Part shown: piece by piece, positions 35,475-46,162 of the stretch
Position numbering within the stretch: position 1 is the stretch's first letter
Layout of the letters: each line of letters starts with the position of its first letter
Assembly (NCBI GenBank): GCA_027924585.1
Contig: BSBM01000442.1
Location: 9,300,001-9,364,000 of the forward strand
Length of the DNA: 64,000 nucleotides
Direction of reading: 5' to 3'
DNA from: Larix kaempferi
Lineage: Eukaryota > Streptophyta > Pinopsida > Pinales > Pinaceae
Made by a program: the position numbers and the translations under genes
The notes under the pieces: model-generated
Database searches by the model: none
What the model was told of the DNA's origin: nothing
What the model saw: the letters and a program-made list of their open reading frames with translations, nothing else

Positions 35475-36946
35475 TGTTGGTCACCCTATATGTCAGTTAA
35501 TTAAAGATAACACACAGGATGGTCAATATAAATTGTCAAACCCAGGAAGGTCTTTTATTTCAAAGGCAATAAGCACAATCTATTCATAAACAGATCAAGC
35601 AATTGATTTACTTAAGTGCAGATAATGACCCTACCTATATGCTCAGCCAACTCATTCCATAAGGAAACTAATATAATTCATACATCTAAGAATCCAAAGT
35701 GAAACAACCTTCCTACAGAAATCAACCCAGCAAGTTAATGATCTAATAATGAAATGGAACTAGATTACTTTTGCAAGAAGTTAATTCCTATAATTATCAA
35801 ACTACAACATTCAATCTTTACCAAAATGATCTATCCAGTGGCTACTGTAACTCTACCATTATCTGTTTGATCTATGAATGTAATTGAAGATTCAACAGCA
35901 ACCAGAATTAAAATACAAGCTTGAACTCTAACTGATAATTACCGGAAATCCTAGAAAGCATGAAAAACTGAAAGATATTGGAATTGAGTCTCGCTATCAT
36001 AGCTGAATTAAAACACACATGCAATTAAATAAATTATCCTACACAGTCGACTGTCACACCACTCTGTTACAGCTATTCAATATGCAATTATAAATTACTA
36101 GAAAGGAAAGCTAATCTCTGTTACAGCTACCAATAACATCTACAATAATTCCACACCACACAACGGAAGTAAAACTAAACTACTCTACCTACTTAAACCG
36201 ACTATCTCTGTGAGAAGGTGGGCCCTGGCCTTCTAACAGAGACACCGAGAGTCACAACAAATTAAGACACATAAATGAAAAACTCTGCTCTCATATTAAT
36301 GATGGAAAATAGTGAGTCTCAGTGCTCTGTTACAGTTTACACAAGTGGTAATTGTCCAACCCCAGGCTACGAGAGCCTTTTGGAATTTATACAAGGAAAA
36401 TACAGTTTCAGATCCACTAAAATCATGCAGCAATGAAGATCTATGATCTTCATGCTACAGAGTTACAACTAACTGTTACAGCCGTATTAAACAAGGTTGT
36501 TAATTGTGAAGAATGATGTTGCTCTGATAATTAATGGATCAACTGACTCAGCAACTGGAATGCAAGCTGTCTGTCACAGCTAGGTTCTGTTTCAGTGGAA
36601 TCTGTTACAGTGAGGATCTGTTACAGCTTGCGTGGAGGATGTGTTGTCCCTTTGAGTATGGGTAGCTGGAGCTTTGAAGAGTAACAACTGGTGCCACTTG
36701 GATGATACACATGCACTTTAGACCTTGGCTAAATGAAATCACATAGATCAGTATAAACCAAGGACTAAGATCCATAATCTTTAACAATCTTAGGCATAAA
36801 ATAAATAAAGCAATAACAAATTATACCTGTCTATATTATTGATTGGTCTGGAAAAAGACATGGATATAGCTTATAAAAGTAGGATGAAATCAGGGCAAAA
36901 TGATGTAATAAGGATGGCCAAAAAGGGACATTTCCTAGACCCAACA
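35475..36946 (-). repeat. Element b 5' LTR
   Basis: 1472 bp with ends TGTTGG/CCAACA. It retains the 470-bp block missing from the left LTR. That block and its right flank hold six exact copies of CTGTTACAG. Confidence 0.93.
36064..36626. promoter_or_regulatory. Cluster of CTGTTACAG motifs in element b LTR
   Basis: Exact copies at 36064, 36118, 36327, 36473, 36602 and 36618, with variants between them (CTGTCACAG near 36570). The 9-mer is palindromic around its central T and contains CTGTTA, which fits the plant MYB consensus CNGTTR. A regulatory role is inference. Confidence 0.5.
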
Positions 36947-36951
36947 GAGCC
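36947..36951. repeat. Target site duplication GAGCC (right)
   Basis: Exact partner of 23765-23769. Confidence 0.92.
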
Positions 36952-37499
36952 TAGGACAGTGCATGCTCATGGTTGCTTTCAATTTTAGAGAGTATGAAAG
37001 CAATAAGAAGACTCCAGGGGGTTTCTTTTTCATGTGTTAGTCTCCAAGGCCCGAAAAAGCATAAAAGGATGCAATGAAGAACTCTGCTAGCTGGTGTGAC
37101 TAGAGTATTCCTTTTTCGTAATTAGTCTACTATGTCCGGAAAAGGGTTAAACTTATACCAGATAGACGCCCTTTCAGGTACTTTAACGAGCATGAAAGGA
37201 AGCAAGATTGCTCGACAATCTTTTCATTCTTTTAGGAGTCAGAAAAGAGCTTAACAGAAACTCCCTAAGTGCCTTTTTCGTAAAGGACTTGTCTGGCCCG
37301 AAAAAGGGATAAAATTATACCGAACAAAAGGAATGGCCAAGCAAGGAGAGAGTGTTCAATCAAGGGACATCGATGAGAACCAAGAATGAGGGTTGGGGGG
37401 GGGACACTGGTGGTGTCTCCTTGCGGGATTGGTGAATGGTGGCAAAGTAACGAAATAATTGCAGTATGAAGGGAGTGGAAAGTTCATGGATATGCTTGC
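36952..37499. other. M1 3' untranslated region, middle part
   Basis: No gene seen. It matches, in reverse orientation, T2 sequence at about 55430-55770 (shared TTTTTCGTAAAGG, CCCGAAAAAGGG and TCAGAAAAGAGCTTAA blocks), confirming that both flanks of element b belong to one Tat-like element. Confidence 0.65.
37495..37499. repeat. Target site duplication CTTGC (left)
   Basis: Repeated at 40228-40232 on the other side of the putative solo LTR. Confidence 0.75.
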
Positions 37500-40227
37500 T
37501 GTAATGCCCATATTTTGATTCGGCATATTTATTAGTTAGACACACCATACTTTATTTCTTATATATTTTGTCGAACTCAGCTTGAATGAGTAAACTATAT
37601 TGGACCTCATTATATGATGTTACTCTGTCTTATGATTTCACCATGATTATGATGTTACTATGTTATGCAGTTATGATGTCATGATTATCATATGATTTCC
37701 TTATTTTACGATTGCAGTATATGTTTATATGTTTTCCTTAATGAAATGTGAAATATATGATTCGGTACGTGGATACCATCTTCTTATATGAATTATTGAA
37801 ATGTTATATGTATCTATGATGAGCTAAAAGGTTACATGAAATGAATTGATAACATGGATCAATTGGCGATCAATGGAAAATGCTTTCTATAAATTGTATT
37901 TTTGCAAAACACTAACCTACAGAACACAAGGGCTATGGGATAGCCAGTTACTTGATCTGATATACATTGGAAAGGAAAAACATGTTCATACAGCAAACCT
38001 TAGCAGCCAAAATGAGGATACGATAACACAAACTGATAATCCCGATAGCAGCAAGTATGAGTTGATAAGGGCGTAGGCCCAGTATGTTGAGAGGGATGGA
38101 TGTGTTTCCCACCCTATGTTTCCATGAGACCCGAGGTCGTGGGAGGGCCGTGCTGAGACACGCTCCCCATGTTGTTGTGATGACGATTGTCGGATGCCTG
38201 CTAGGGGAGGATAGGTCCGCTGTTCAGCCGACGCTATCGCTCTCAAGTTCTGTGTGGTCAGATCGGTGAGTCCGACATCCACTGTTGTACTAGCAGAGGA
38301 AGGATAGGGAGGATGCTGGACGTAGGTTATGATGGGAGGATGTGTTAGTTAGCACTATTGGGGGTTTAGTATTCCTTGATTCCGAGTTAGTGGAAGTAGG
38401 CACCCTTCCTGTACTTGATTGATTAAACTAATGTAAACATAAAGAAAATGATGTTAAAACGTAAAGGGTTAACTGTTAAATAACCGAGGATGTTAAAGTA
38501 ATTATACTATAGATTATGCTTGCTCTTCTGCATGGGGGTAGATACTATTGTTAGTTAGCAAGTATGCATAGGCGGAATGGGGTTTGTTTATAGTGCATGT
38601 CCGACATGTGCATACACTGGCCATGCATGCACACCTTGTACGTGTACAATATTACTGGTGTATAACATACTTGTCATGCTTGAATAGTAGTATAAATGTC
38701 ATAGATAACTCAGTTAAGGATACATCAATAAACTTAGGTAATGAATGGTTAGGTTGTCAATGTGTAAATAAGTGAATTAGTAATTATATGAAAACATTGT
38801 AATAATAAACTAAGACAAGTATCGTCAGTTAACATTGTCGTAGAAGAACTGTTGTGAATAGGGTAATGATAGTGTCTAATTAATTAGTAAAATTGTTTAA
38901 GCCCTCACAAGTGCTTTGTTTATAAGAACAAGGATGCTGTGTTGATGATAGGGTACCCATGTGATAAACAAATAATTAAGAATACTATGATTGATTCACC
39001 TTTTATTATTGTCAAAGGGTGATTCAATTATTATTATTAATTAATAAATGATATTCCAGCAACATTTATATCCCTATCGTAACAAATACAATATAAGTAA
39101 GATTTAAAATATTGATTTATAAATTAATATTGTGTGATTAATTCCATTTCAAAAGTTAGCCATAATAAGATAATCATTTTTGGAATAAACATGATGTGAT
39201 GGAAAATGGATATTTAATTATTCAATGTTAATCTTGGAATTTAAACCTCAAGCTAAGTAGTCTCGATGGATAAGGTGGATCATTAAGACACATCATGTCC
39301 AAGTTGACAAGGGGCAACTAACTATATAATATTTTATTAATTACATTAATAACATTAAAATATCAAGGATGGCGGATAGACTTGTATTTAATGAAACTTG
39401 TCTCGAATGGATAACCTTGGGGTGATAATTCCCACCGTAATAAATAATTACGACCGTCAATCCAAAACCAAATGAATTTTCCATAAGAGTAAATTAATTA
39501 TACATTTTTATAATGAGACGTGGATGAATGAACTAGGGAGAGGGGTAAATGTTGAGGGGCTCGAGAGGGGTATTTTGGGGCGGTGGAGTAAGTCCAAGAT
39601 ATTCTCGAGGAAGGGAAGTTATATAGAGGGGGAGAGCTTGGAGAAAGGGAGGGTTTTTTTTTTATGGGAGAAGAAAAGAAGTTTGGAGAACAGAAGTTGG
39701 GAGGACAGAAAGTTTGATTGGAGAACAGAAGGATTTTGAGAACAGAAGGAAAGACTGCTCTCGGGATTATCAGATTGTGGGCTCGGGGGCTTGGAAATCC
39801 TTTGATTTCCAAGGGCCAGCAAGACTATAGCTGGTCGGTAGGGTGGACACTTCAGTTTGGCTGTCTAAGGGGTTACACAACCTGCTACAACTTACGGTTA
39901 GCATCAGCATCAGGTAATTTCCGTTATTTACTATTATGCTAAATCTTACTGTAAACATGCAAACTTACTATTTACTGATTTACTGCTATTTACTGATTTA
40001 CTAAGTTGTGAAACCTATTCTTATGCTGTTGAAAAGAAAATAACGATATGTTTGTTTATTTTAAATTACGAATGTAAAATTTAGTGAAAACACCACAGTA
40101 CACTAAATATTATTTCGGCACATAGAAATTCTTAGAAATTTACTTCCATAAACTGGTAAAGTTAAAACGTAGAAAATTAAACCTGAAATTTTACACAGTG
40201 CTCTGCTGTAAAAACCAGAGCACTACA
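37500..40227. mobile_element. Probable solo LTR of a gypsy-type element, 2.7 kb
   Basis: The ends TGTAATGCCC and AGCACTACA give TGTA/TACA termini and are flanked by CTTGC on both sides. Flanking sequence on either side belongs to M1. No primer site, polypurine tract or coding domain is seen inside, so an LTR left by recombination is the simplest reading. The TGTAATG start resembles the chromovirus LTR at 3570, but the interiors do not match. Short frames inside (for example at 39524-39739) are not convincing genes. A 2.7-kb LTR is long, so a small non-autonomous element is an alternative. Confidence 0.65.
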
Positions 40228-40232
40228 CTTGC
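40228..40232. repeat. Target site duplication CTTGC (right)
   Basis: Partner of 37495-37499. Confidence 0.75.
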
Positions 40233-40319
40233 AGTGTCAAAGCAAGTGTAAGGTGATGGCGGCCGATGTAGCTCGCAGACCGCGGTTGCGCGGTGGATAG
40301 ACAAAATGTCAAAAAGGGG

Positions 40320-40640
40320 GTGACTGTGACAGTGAGAAATGATCTCAAGCTTCATCACAAGTGCGGAAAACTAAATTCGATGATATAAAAAACGTCAAAA
40401 ATAGATAACGACCGAGGTAGCACCCGAACCGAGACGACTAGGGGCTGGTGAAATGTGCCCAAAAAATCTAGGGGTGAGAGAAAGAAATGATCTCAAGCAT
40501 CATCACAGGCTCGGAAAACTAAATCCGATGGTATAATGAATGCTAAAAACTGATAACGCTGATGTGGCATGCAAATCGAGATGGCAAGGTGTATGGAAAA
40601 AATTCCAAAAAAGGGGTTTGGAGAAAATGAGAAATTGAGT
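40320..40640 (-). repeat. Two units of a 145-150-bp repeat shared with T2
   Basis: Units near 40335 and 40480 share GAGAAATGATCTCAAGC followed by a CATCACA block and GGAAAACTAAAT. They correspond, on the opposite strand, to the six-unit array of T2 at 54640-55420. Confidence 0.7.
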
Positions 40641-40984
40641 TGACCATTCTAAAAGTCTCATTGTTCTAATTCCAGTGGTGGAAATGGTTTGGAAAATGGA
40701 CTCCGTATGGATAAAAAATGGTCGAATCAAGAAAAAGTCAACTGTTTATAAATAGTAAGTGGACCCATAATGCCAAGTGTCATTTGTGTGGTTGACTTTG
40801 ACACGAGAGTGTGGTGGGCCATAATGGATTTGGCAGTTCTTGGTGATTCGACTGGTCGATTTTATTTTCGCGAGTTGCAGGTATTTCACTAAACTTCTAC
40901 CTTTAATGTTTTCTCGATTCGGGTGGGTAGTGGGTCCTCAGGGAGGGTGGCACGGTCCACGAGGGGTGTGGATTGCGAGTTTCG

Positions 40985-41215
40985 AGGCGATGGCCGCGAT
41001 CATGGATTGCAGTTGTGGCCTCCATAGCCACGATCCGAGATTGCGACTATGGCCTGGATAGCCACGATCTACGACCGCGGCTGTGGCCTGGACAGCCGTG
41101 ATCTACGATCGCGACTATGGCCCACACATGTGTGATCTGCGATCGTGGCTATAGTATCGATAGTCGCGATTTGGGATCGCTACATTGGGCCCCACAGCCG
41201 CGATATGGATCAGGA
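40985..41215. repeat. GC-rich repeat, about 35-40-bp units
   Basis: Five to six units of the type GATCTACGACCGCGGCTGTGG and CCTGGACAGCC, alternating with near-complementary versions, so the array is rich in local inverted repeats and CpG. It lies just upstream of the antisense PMD-like ORF, where a promoter could be. Confidence 0.65.
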
Positions 41216-42637
41216 TTTTGGAGTCATACTAGGGGGGATGATGGTTTATTTGATGATGTTTTGATGAGTTTTCATTGTGGAATTGACAGGATGCCGAGAG
41301 TACTATGGCGAGAGCATGAGATACCTGATGATCTCATGGAGTACATACGGGATGATCGACATGTCCGGGGGACTTTGGGGTTGTGCAGGCTGTTGAAGTT
41401 TGCACAGGTGTCGATGATGTGTTCAGTAGTACTGCTGCTGAACAGGTTGGTGGGATTCTGGGAGCCCGATATATAGGCCTTCATGGTGTAGGGGGAGAGA
41501 CTGGAGCTCACCCTAGCCGATGTCTACTTTTTAACAGGACTTCCTTGTTTGGGTAGGGTGGCGGACACCCAACCACGAAGGTCCACGGATGTGGACATGG
41601 AGGAGATGCTGGATTAGTATTGCTTCCCTACGGAAGAAGTGCAGAAGAATGCACTTCTGATTTGTGACTTATAGGAGCCATCAGTTCTAGCGATCGTAGC
41701 ATGTGTGGTCTGAGTGTTGGGGTCACAGGGGCCCAACCGGGTGTCGGGGGGACATATGCAGTTGATAGAGCAGGTATTACAGGGCACCTTCTTTGCTTGG
41801 GGCCAGATATTCCTCACCTGTGTTCAGCGGGAGTTGAGCAAGGTGAAGGTATCTAGCAAGGGGTTCTATTATGGGTCGTTTTTGTGTGTTGTCTTCATGG
41901 AGCGGGTTCCGACACTGCAGCCGCGAGTGTCAGTTTGGGATGGGTGGTTGAGGGAGCCATAGATGGTGCAGTGGGGTCAGGCTGATGGGGTGGTGGAGAG
42001 GTGGGGTGGTATTTTATGTGGGATCTCTATTTGCAGTGGCTACAGATGCCGGTGGTTTTTGATGACTACCCGTATCGCAAGATGGAATACAGGCGAGATC
42101 CGGAGGGGCCACAACCCCCAGGGTAGGTTTGGGGTCCAGATGGTATATATCTAGTTTCTTGATTGTTTTATGTTGGATGTTTTGAGGTTAGAGGTATATG
42201 ATGATGCTAACCATTTGCGATTTGGTTTGATGTAGATGTGGGACCACAACCACCACCGGGGCATAGGGAGCATAGGGGGCACATGGCATTGCCAACCTTG
42301 CCAGACCAGGGGGAGGTGCAACAACGGGATGCAGACGGGACTTTGGAGTCCTTGCGAGTTATCTTTGACTGACTACTGGTTGGGGTCTCCGACGAGGGGT
42401 GGCGAGATCTTGATCGAGAGGTGGTCGAGGCTTGTCACGAGGCTCCACAATATTGCCAGGCGATTTTGATTTGGGTGGCAGTATTGGCCGAGGAGAGCAG
42501 AGCTCAGGATCGACAGAGGGATGAGGAGGATCCAGGTGAGGAGCCAGAGGAGGAGCGAGGAGAGGATGAGTCCACAGCAGAGGCGGCTACGACAAAGTGT
42601 GATGATGGTTTAGACTTGGGATATGACTCTCATTAGG
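41117..42637 (+). pseudogene. Antisense plant-mobile-domain-like ORF of M1
   Basis: On the strand opposite to M1 pol. Readable motifs: LVGFWEPDI, GERLELTLADVYFLTGLPCLG, GSQGPNRVSGGHMQL, FFAWGQIFL, RVPTLQPRVSVWDGW, YFMWDLYLQWLQMP, DDYPYRKMEY. The pattern resembles the aminotransferase-like plant mobile domain (PF10536), and antisense ORFs between integrase and 3' LTR are reported for Tat-clade elements. A candidate intron (GTAGGT near 42122 to TTTGATGTAG ending 42234) precedes a C-terminal part with GWRDLDREVVEACHEAPQ and an acidic tail ending at 42637. T2 keeps a homologous C-terminal part at 53880-54434. Stops near 41475, 41485, 41618, 41672 and 41961, plus a frameshift near 42010, make it a pseudogene. 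Confidence 0.65.
42121..42234 (+). other. Candidate intron in antisense ORF
   Basis: GGGTAGGT donor, T-rich interior and TTTGATGTAG acceptor separate two coding-like stretches. Joining them does not give a perfectly continuous frame, so either an indel has accumulated or the exact sites differ. Confidence 0.4.
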
Positions 42638-42804
42638 GGGTGTTGGGGACTCCCCCCGATGCGTATGGGTATTCATGATTTTTTGTATATACGACATTTA
42701 TTTTATGATAGGGATGCTGTTGAGGCTCCTCGATGTATATGTTTTGTATATCTGAGTGCCTGGACGCTCATGAAATTTATATGATGATGATATATTTATA
42801 TAGA

Positions 42805-42990
42805 TATGCACATGGATGCATTTTTGCGGTGATTATTTTTGTATGCACGTGGATGCGCATGTATTGTTTTGTGTTGTTTATTGCACATGGATGCAAATGA
42901 TTTGTTATGATAGGCACGTGGATGCCCTTTGTTGTAGATGTAGTCATTTTGGGATTTTTATGTTTTTTGATATATCTACATGTGGATATG
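42805..42990. repeat. CACGTGGATGC / CACATGGATGC short repeats
   Basis: About six spaced copies, some with a CACGTG G-box palindrome, between the convergent 3' ends of the antisense ORF and the second RNase H. T2 has the same feature at 53560-53720. Confidence 0.65.
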
Positions 42991-43014
42991 TGATGATTAT
43001 GCATGATGGATGAT

Positions 43015-43450
43015 TTACATGGTGTGATTGATATGCCGGTCGAGGATGTTGTTAGCCATTTGATCTGCGACACTATTTTGAGCTCTTGGGACATGAGTGA
43101 ATGTTATGGATTCAAACTGTCGGCTTAGCTGTTTTGTGCACAGGAACTTTCTAAAGAGGCAAGGATCACGCACCTGGTAGCTGTTGTTGAGCTGGGAGAC
43201 CAGCAGCTGGGAGTCAAGGAACACATGAAGGTGACGTATACCCATCTAAAGGGCAGTAGTCAGGAGACCAGTCACATCATCGTACTCAACCTGGTTATTG
43301 GTAGCAGCACCTATGCATATTCCGTCAAGGTGAATCAACTCATGTGAAGGGGAATATAAGACCCAAGCTGCAGAGGCCAGGTTTGGAAACTAGCGGCTCG
43401 CTCCATCAACGAAGCCAACGGAATAAGGTGGAAGATGGTCCATCTGTGAT
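43015..43450 (-). pseudogene. Second (archaeal-type) RNase H of M1
   Basis: Read from about 43440 downward: VGFVDGASR, AAWVLYSP, GICIGAATNNQVEYDDVTGLL, HLHVFLDSQLLVSQLN and THVPRAQNSVADQMANN. The acidic residues of DGA, VEYDDV, LDSQ and SVAD fit the archaeal-type RNase H that Tat-clade elements acquired in addition to the normal one. It lies downstream of integrase. Stops near 43390 and 43258 break it; the segment from 43245 is open to 43015. T2 carries a copy at 53113-53540. Confidence 0.75.
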
Positions 43451-43479
43451 CATGCAGGAAAATGACAAATTTAAGGTTG

Positions 43480-44817
43480 CGGGAAAATAAATAAAAAACA
43501 ATAAGAAATCAAACTATACATTATGGACCAGCGAGTCTACCGGATTATTAAGGATAAAAGCGTTTAAGATACAACCCATTACGGGGGTTTGCAAGGGGTG
43601 TCCTTCTGAGTCAGTTAGAATATATGCCCCATGTCCAAGGAAGGTATGCACTATGTAAGGGCCTTGCCACATGGATTCGAACTTCCCTTTACCTGTCTTG
43701 TCATGGGCTTGGTAGTAAACAAGGACTAGATCTCCTTCATGGAAATCTCATGGGTGGACATGTTTGTCGTAACTAGCTTTGGAGCGGTTCTTGGCGGCCT
43801 CAATTGTTTGGAGGGCTGTGCGACGGTCTTCATCAGCTTGTTCTAATAACAACAGATGTTGTTCAAGTGGGGAGGTTTCGGGGAGAAGTTCAATAGCGAT
43901 GTGTAGGGCGGGGATCTGACACTCGATGGGGAGGAAAGATTCGACACCGTGAACTAAGTGAAAAGGGGTGAAGTTGGTGGCAGTCTTAGTTGATGTACGG
44001 TAAGCCCATAATGCGGGGAAAAGCATGTTATGCCAATTGGACTTATGTTGGTCAACAGTATGTTGGAGGATTGTTTTCAAAATTTTGTTAATGGCTTCGA
44101 CTTGGCCGTTCCCTTGGGGGTAGTAAGCAGAGTCATACTGATGTTTGAACTTAAGGAGAGTTGACAAATCACACCAAATGGCATCTTCAAAATGTGAACC
44201 ATGGTCTGAGACAAGATTTTTTGGGACCCTGTATCATATAATGACATGGTTAAAGAAGAAATGGGTAGTGGTGTCGGCTTTACAATTGAAGGTAGGCATG
44301 GCTTCAGCCCATTTGGTGAATTAGTTGACGGCGATGATGATGTATTTATGGCCATTGGTGGATGAGGGTTTACACTCCATAAAGTCAATGGCCCATTTAC
44401 AAAAGGGGCCGACGATAACGACCAGATGGAGAGGGGAGGGTGGTGTCCATGCCTTTGGGGCAAAGAGTTGGCAATTATGGCAATGCTTGACCGCAATGAT
44501 GTAGTCAGTAACAACGTGGGCCAAAAATATCTAGCACGAATTACCTTTTGGGCTGTGGCCATTCAAGAAAATTTTCCTCCACAGGCGCCACTATGACAGT
44601 CGTTGAAAAATTTCTCATCCTCCTCCCATGTGAGACAATGGTGGAGGATAGTGTCGACACCACATCGGTAGAAGACATTGCCCAAAAGGAGGTACCGAGA
44701 GGCATGGTGATGGATACAGCGGCGTCCATCACGATCGATATCGGGGAGAAACTTCTGCGTGCGAAGGTATATCAGAATGTCACCATACAATGGGTCATCT
44801 GATGAGATGATGAACAA
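43480..44817 (-). pseudogene. Integrase of M1
   Basis: The zinc-finger part is at about 44817-44460 (YLLLGNVFYRCG, then HCHNCQLFAPKA). The core has CKWAIDFME (first Asp), LVSDHGSHF (second Asp) and GNGQVEAINK (Glu). The C-terminal part has SYDKHVHP, a TGA at 43745-43747, then GDLV and a DKTGKGKF-type stretch. Frame changes and stops occur near 44560, 44320 and 44165. The residues around KHVHP mark the place where the T2 deletion rejoins. Confidence 0.75.
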
Positions 44818-44879
44818 ATGATTATCCGGTAACTCATGAGGGATTGGCAGGGATGGAAAAAGGGATGGGAGGTCGGTTA

Positions 44880-45358
44880 TGAGCTGGGAAAGTGCAAGGG
44901 ATTTATTTCGGAGTTTTGAAAGTCAGGTCGTACTCTTGTATGATAATTACCCATTTAGCAATGCGGCCTTGCAAAAGGAAACAGTTCAAGAGGTAGATCA
45001 TGGGGTTGGAGTCTGTGACAATGGTAGTATGACTTAGGAGGATGTAGTGTCGCAATTTCTATACGGAAAAGATGATGTCAAGGGCCATCCTTTCCTCATA
45101 TGGGTAACGTAGGGGTGGTCCAGACAAGGTTTGGCTGATGTAATAAATGACATGCTCCTGGCGAGCAGCTTCTTCTTGAATAAGGACCCCTGACACGATG
45201 TGGTCGGATGCTGAGATGTAAAGGATGAAGTCCTGAGAGAAATCCATAGGAGAGATCAAAGGGGCTTGCATGAGAGCTTTTAAGGGCTTCGAATGGAGCT
45301 TGCGCCTGGTCATCCCAAACAAAGGGTATGTGAGTACGAAGTAGATGTAAGAAACCAT
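44880..45358 (-). pseudogene. RNase H of M1 (first, gypsy-type)
   Basis: DFILYISASDHIVSGVLIQEE, HVIYYISQTL, RYPYEERMALDIIFSV, then past a stop a TDSNPMIYLLN block near 45005. Broken by a frameshift with RT near 45330 and a stop at 45058. Confidence 0.7.
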
Positions 45359-46162
45359 GAACTATGGTGGGATAATCAGGGACGAAGCGGTGGAGGAAAT
45401 TATATTTCCCCTGTAAGCTCTGTAGCTGCCGAGGCGTGCATGGTGCCGGAAGGTCTAATATGGCTTGAAATTTGAGGGGGTTGACAGTGATTCCTTTGTG
45501 GGAAACAATGAAACCTAACAACCGGCCTGCCAGAACGCAAAAGATACACTTGAGTGGGTTCAAGCGGATCTGATACTTGCGACAACACAGAAAAACTTGC
45601 CGAAGGTCGTTAAGGTGGTCGGATCGTTTCTGGGAACTTGTTGTGAGATTGTCAAGATAGACTAATAGGATATGAACCAAGTCATGAAAACAATAGGTCA
45701 TGGCTTCTTGGAAGGTGGCCCCAACATTTTTAAGGCCGAAAGGCAAGACCCGATAGGCAAAGGTGCCCCATGGGGTGGTCAAGGCAGTCTTGTATTTATC
45801 TTCTTTGCGGAGATGAATCTGGTTATACCCAGAGAACCCGTCCATGAAGGATAGGACTTCATGCTCCGTGCACGCATCGATAAGTTTGTCAATAAATGGC
45901 ATTGGGAAGTTGTCTTTGGGACATGCTTGGTTTAAATCACGGAAGTCAGTACATACCGTGATGGTGCCTTGTTTTTTGTTAATAGGGACGGGGTTAGAAA
46001 CCCAAGTGGTGTATGCGATGGGGTAAATGAAACCTGCTGCACGAAGTTTCTCAATCTCTGCTTTAATGGCGGGGAGATTTGATGGGTGAATAGGACGTTG
46101 TTTTTGACGAACAGGGGACACATCTGGCCACGTGTCAATGTGGTGCTCTATGATAGCGGGGT
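45300..46162 (-). pseudogene. Reverse transcriptase of M1 (cut by T2)
   Basis: Starts directly at the T2 boundary with AIIEHHID, then PIHPSNLPAIKAEIEKL, VCTDFRDLNQACPKDNFP, SFMDGFSGYNQIHL and TPWGTFAYRVLPFGL. The catalytic box reads VYLDNL, so the second Asp of YLDD is Asn. Open from 46121 to 45300. The part upstream of EHHID is displaced beyond T2 and the copia-like element, outside the window. Confidence 0.8.

Larger units (their letters stand above)
23770..36946 (-). mobile_element. Element b: full-length Athila-like Ty3/gypsy retrotransposon
   Basis: 13.2 kb, minus strand, flanked by GAGCC duplications. LTRs begin TGTTGGGTCTAGG and end GTGACCAACA. Order: 5' LTR (right), tRNA-Asp primer site, gag with two zinc knuckles, protease, RT, RNase H, integrase, a tandem-repeat spacer, a large third ORF, polypurine tract, 3' LTR (left). 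The primer site, the GPYQI and DNGTV integrase tail and the third ORF fit the Athila branch. Every ORF is broken by a few stops or frameshifts, so it is not autonomous. It sits within the 3' region of M1. Confidence 0.92.
21619..46162 (-). mobile_element. Element M1: Tat/Ogre-like Ty3/gypsy retrotransposon (interrupted, 5' part outside)
   Basis: Read on the minus strand from 46162: RT, RNase H, integrase, a second archaeal-type RNase H, an antisense plant-mobile-domain-like ORF, a long 3' region with tandem repeats, a conserved ORF remnant, polypurine tract and 3' LTR. A dual RNase H and an antisense accessory ORF are known features of the Tat clade. M1 is interrupted by element b (23770-36946), a solo LTR (37500-40227) and, at 46163, the T2 element, which separates it from its gag, protease and 5' LTR outside the window. 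All M1 genes are broken. Confidence 0.75.
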
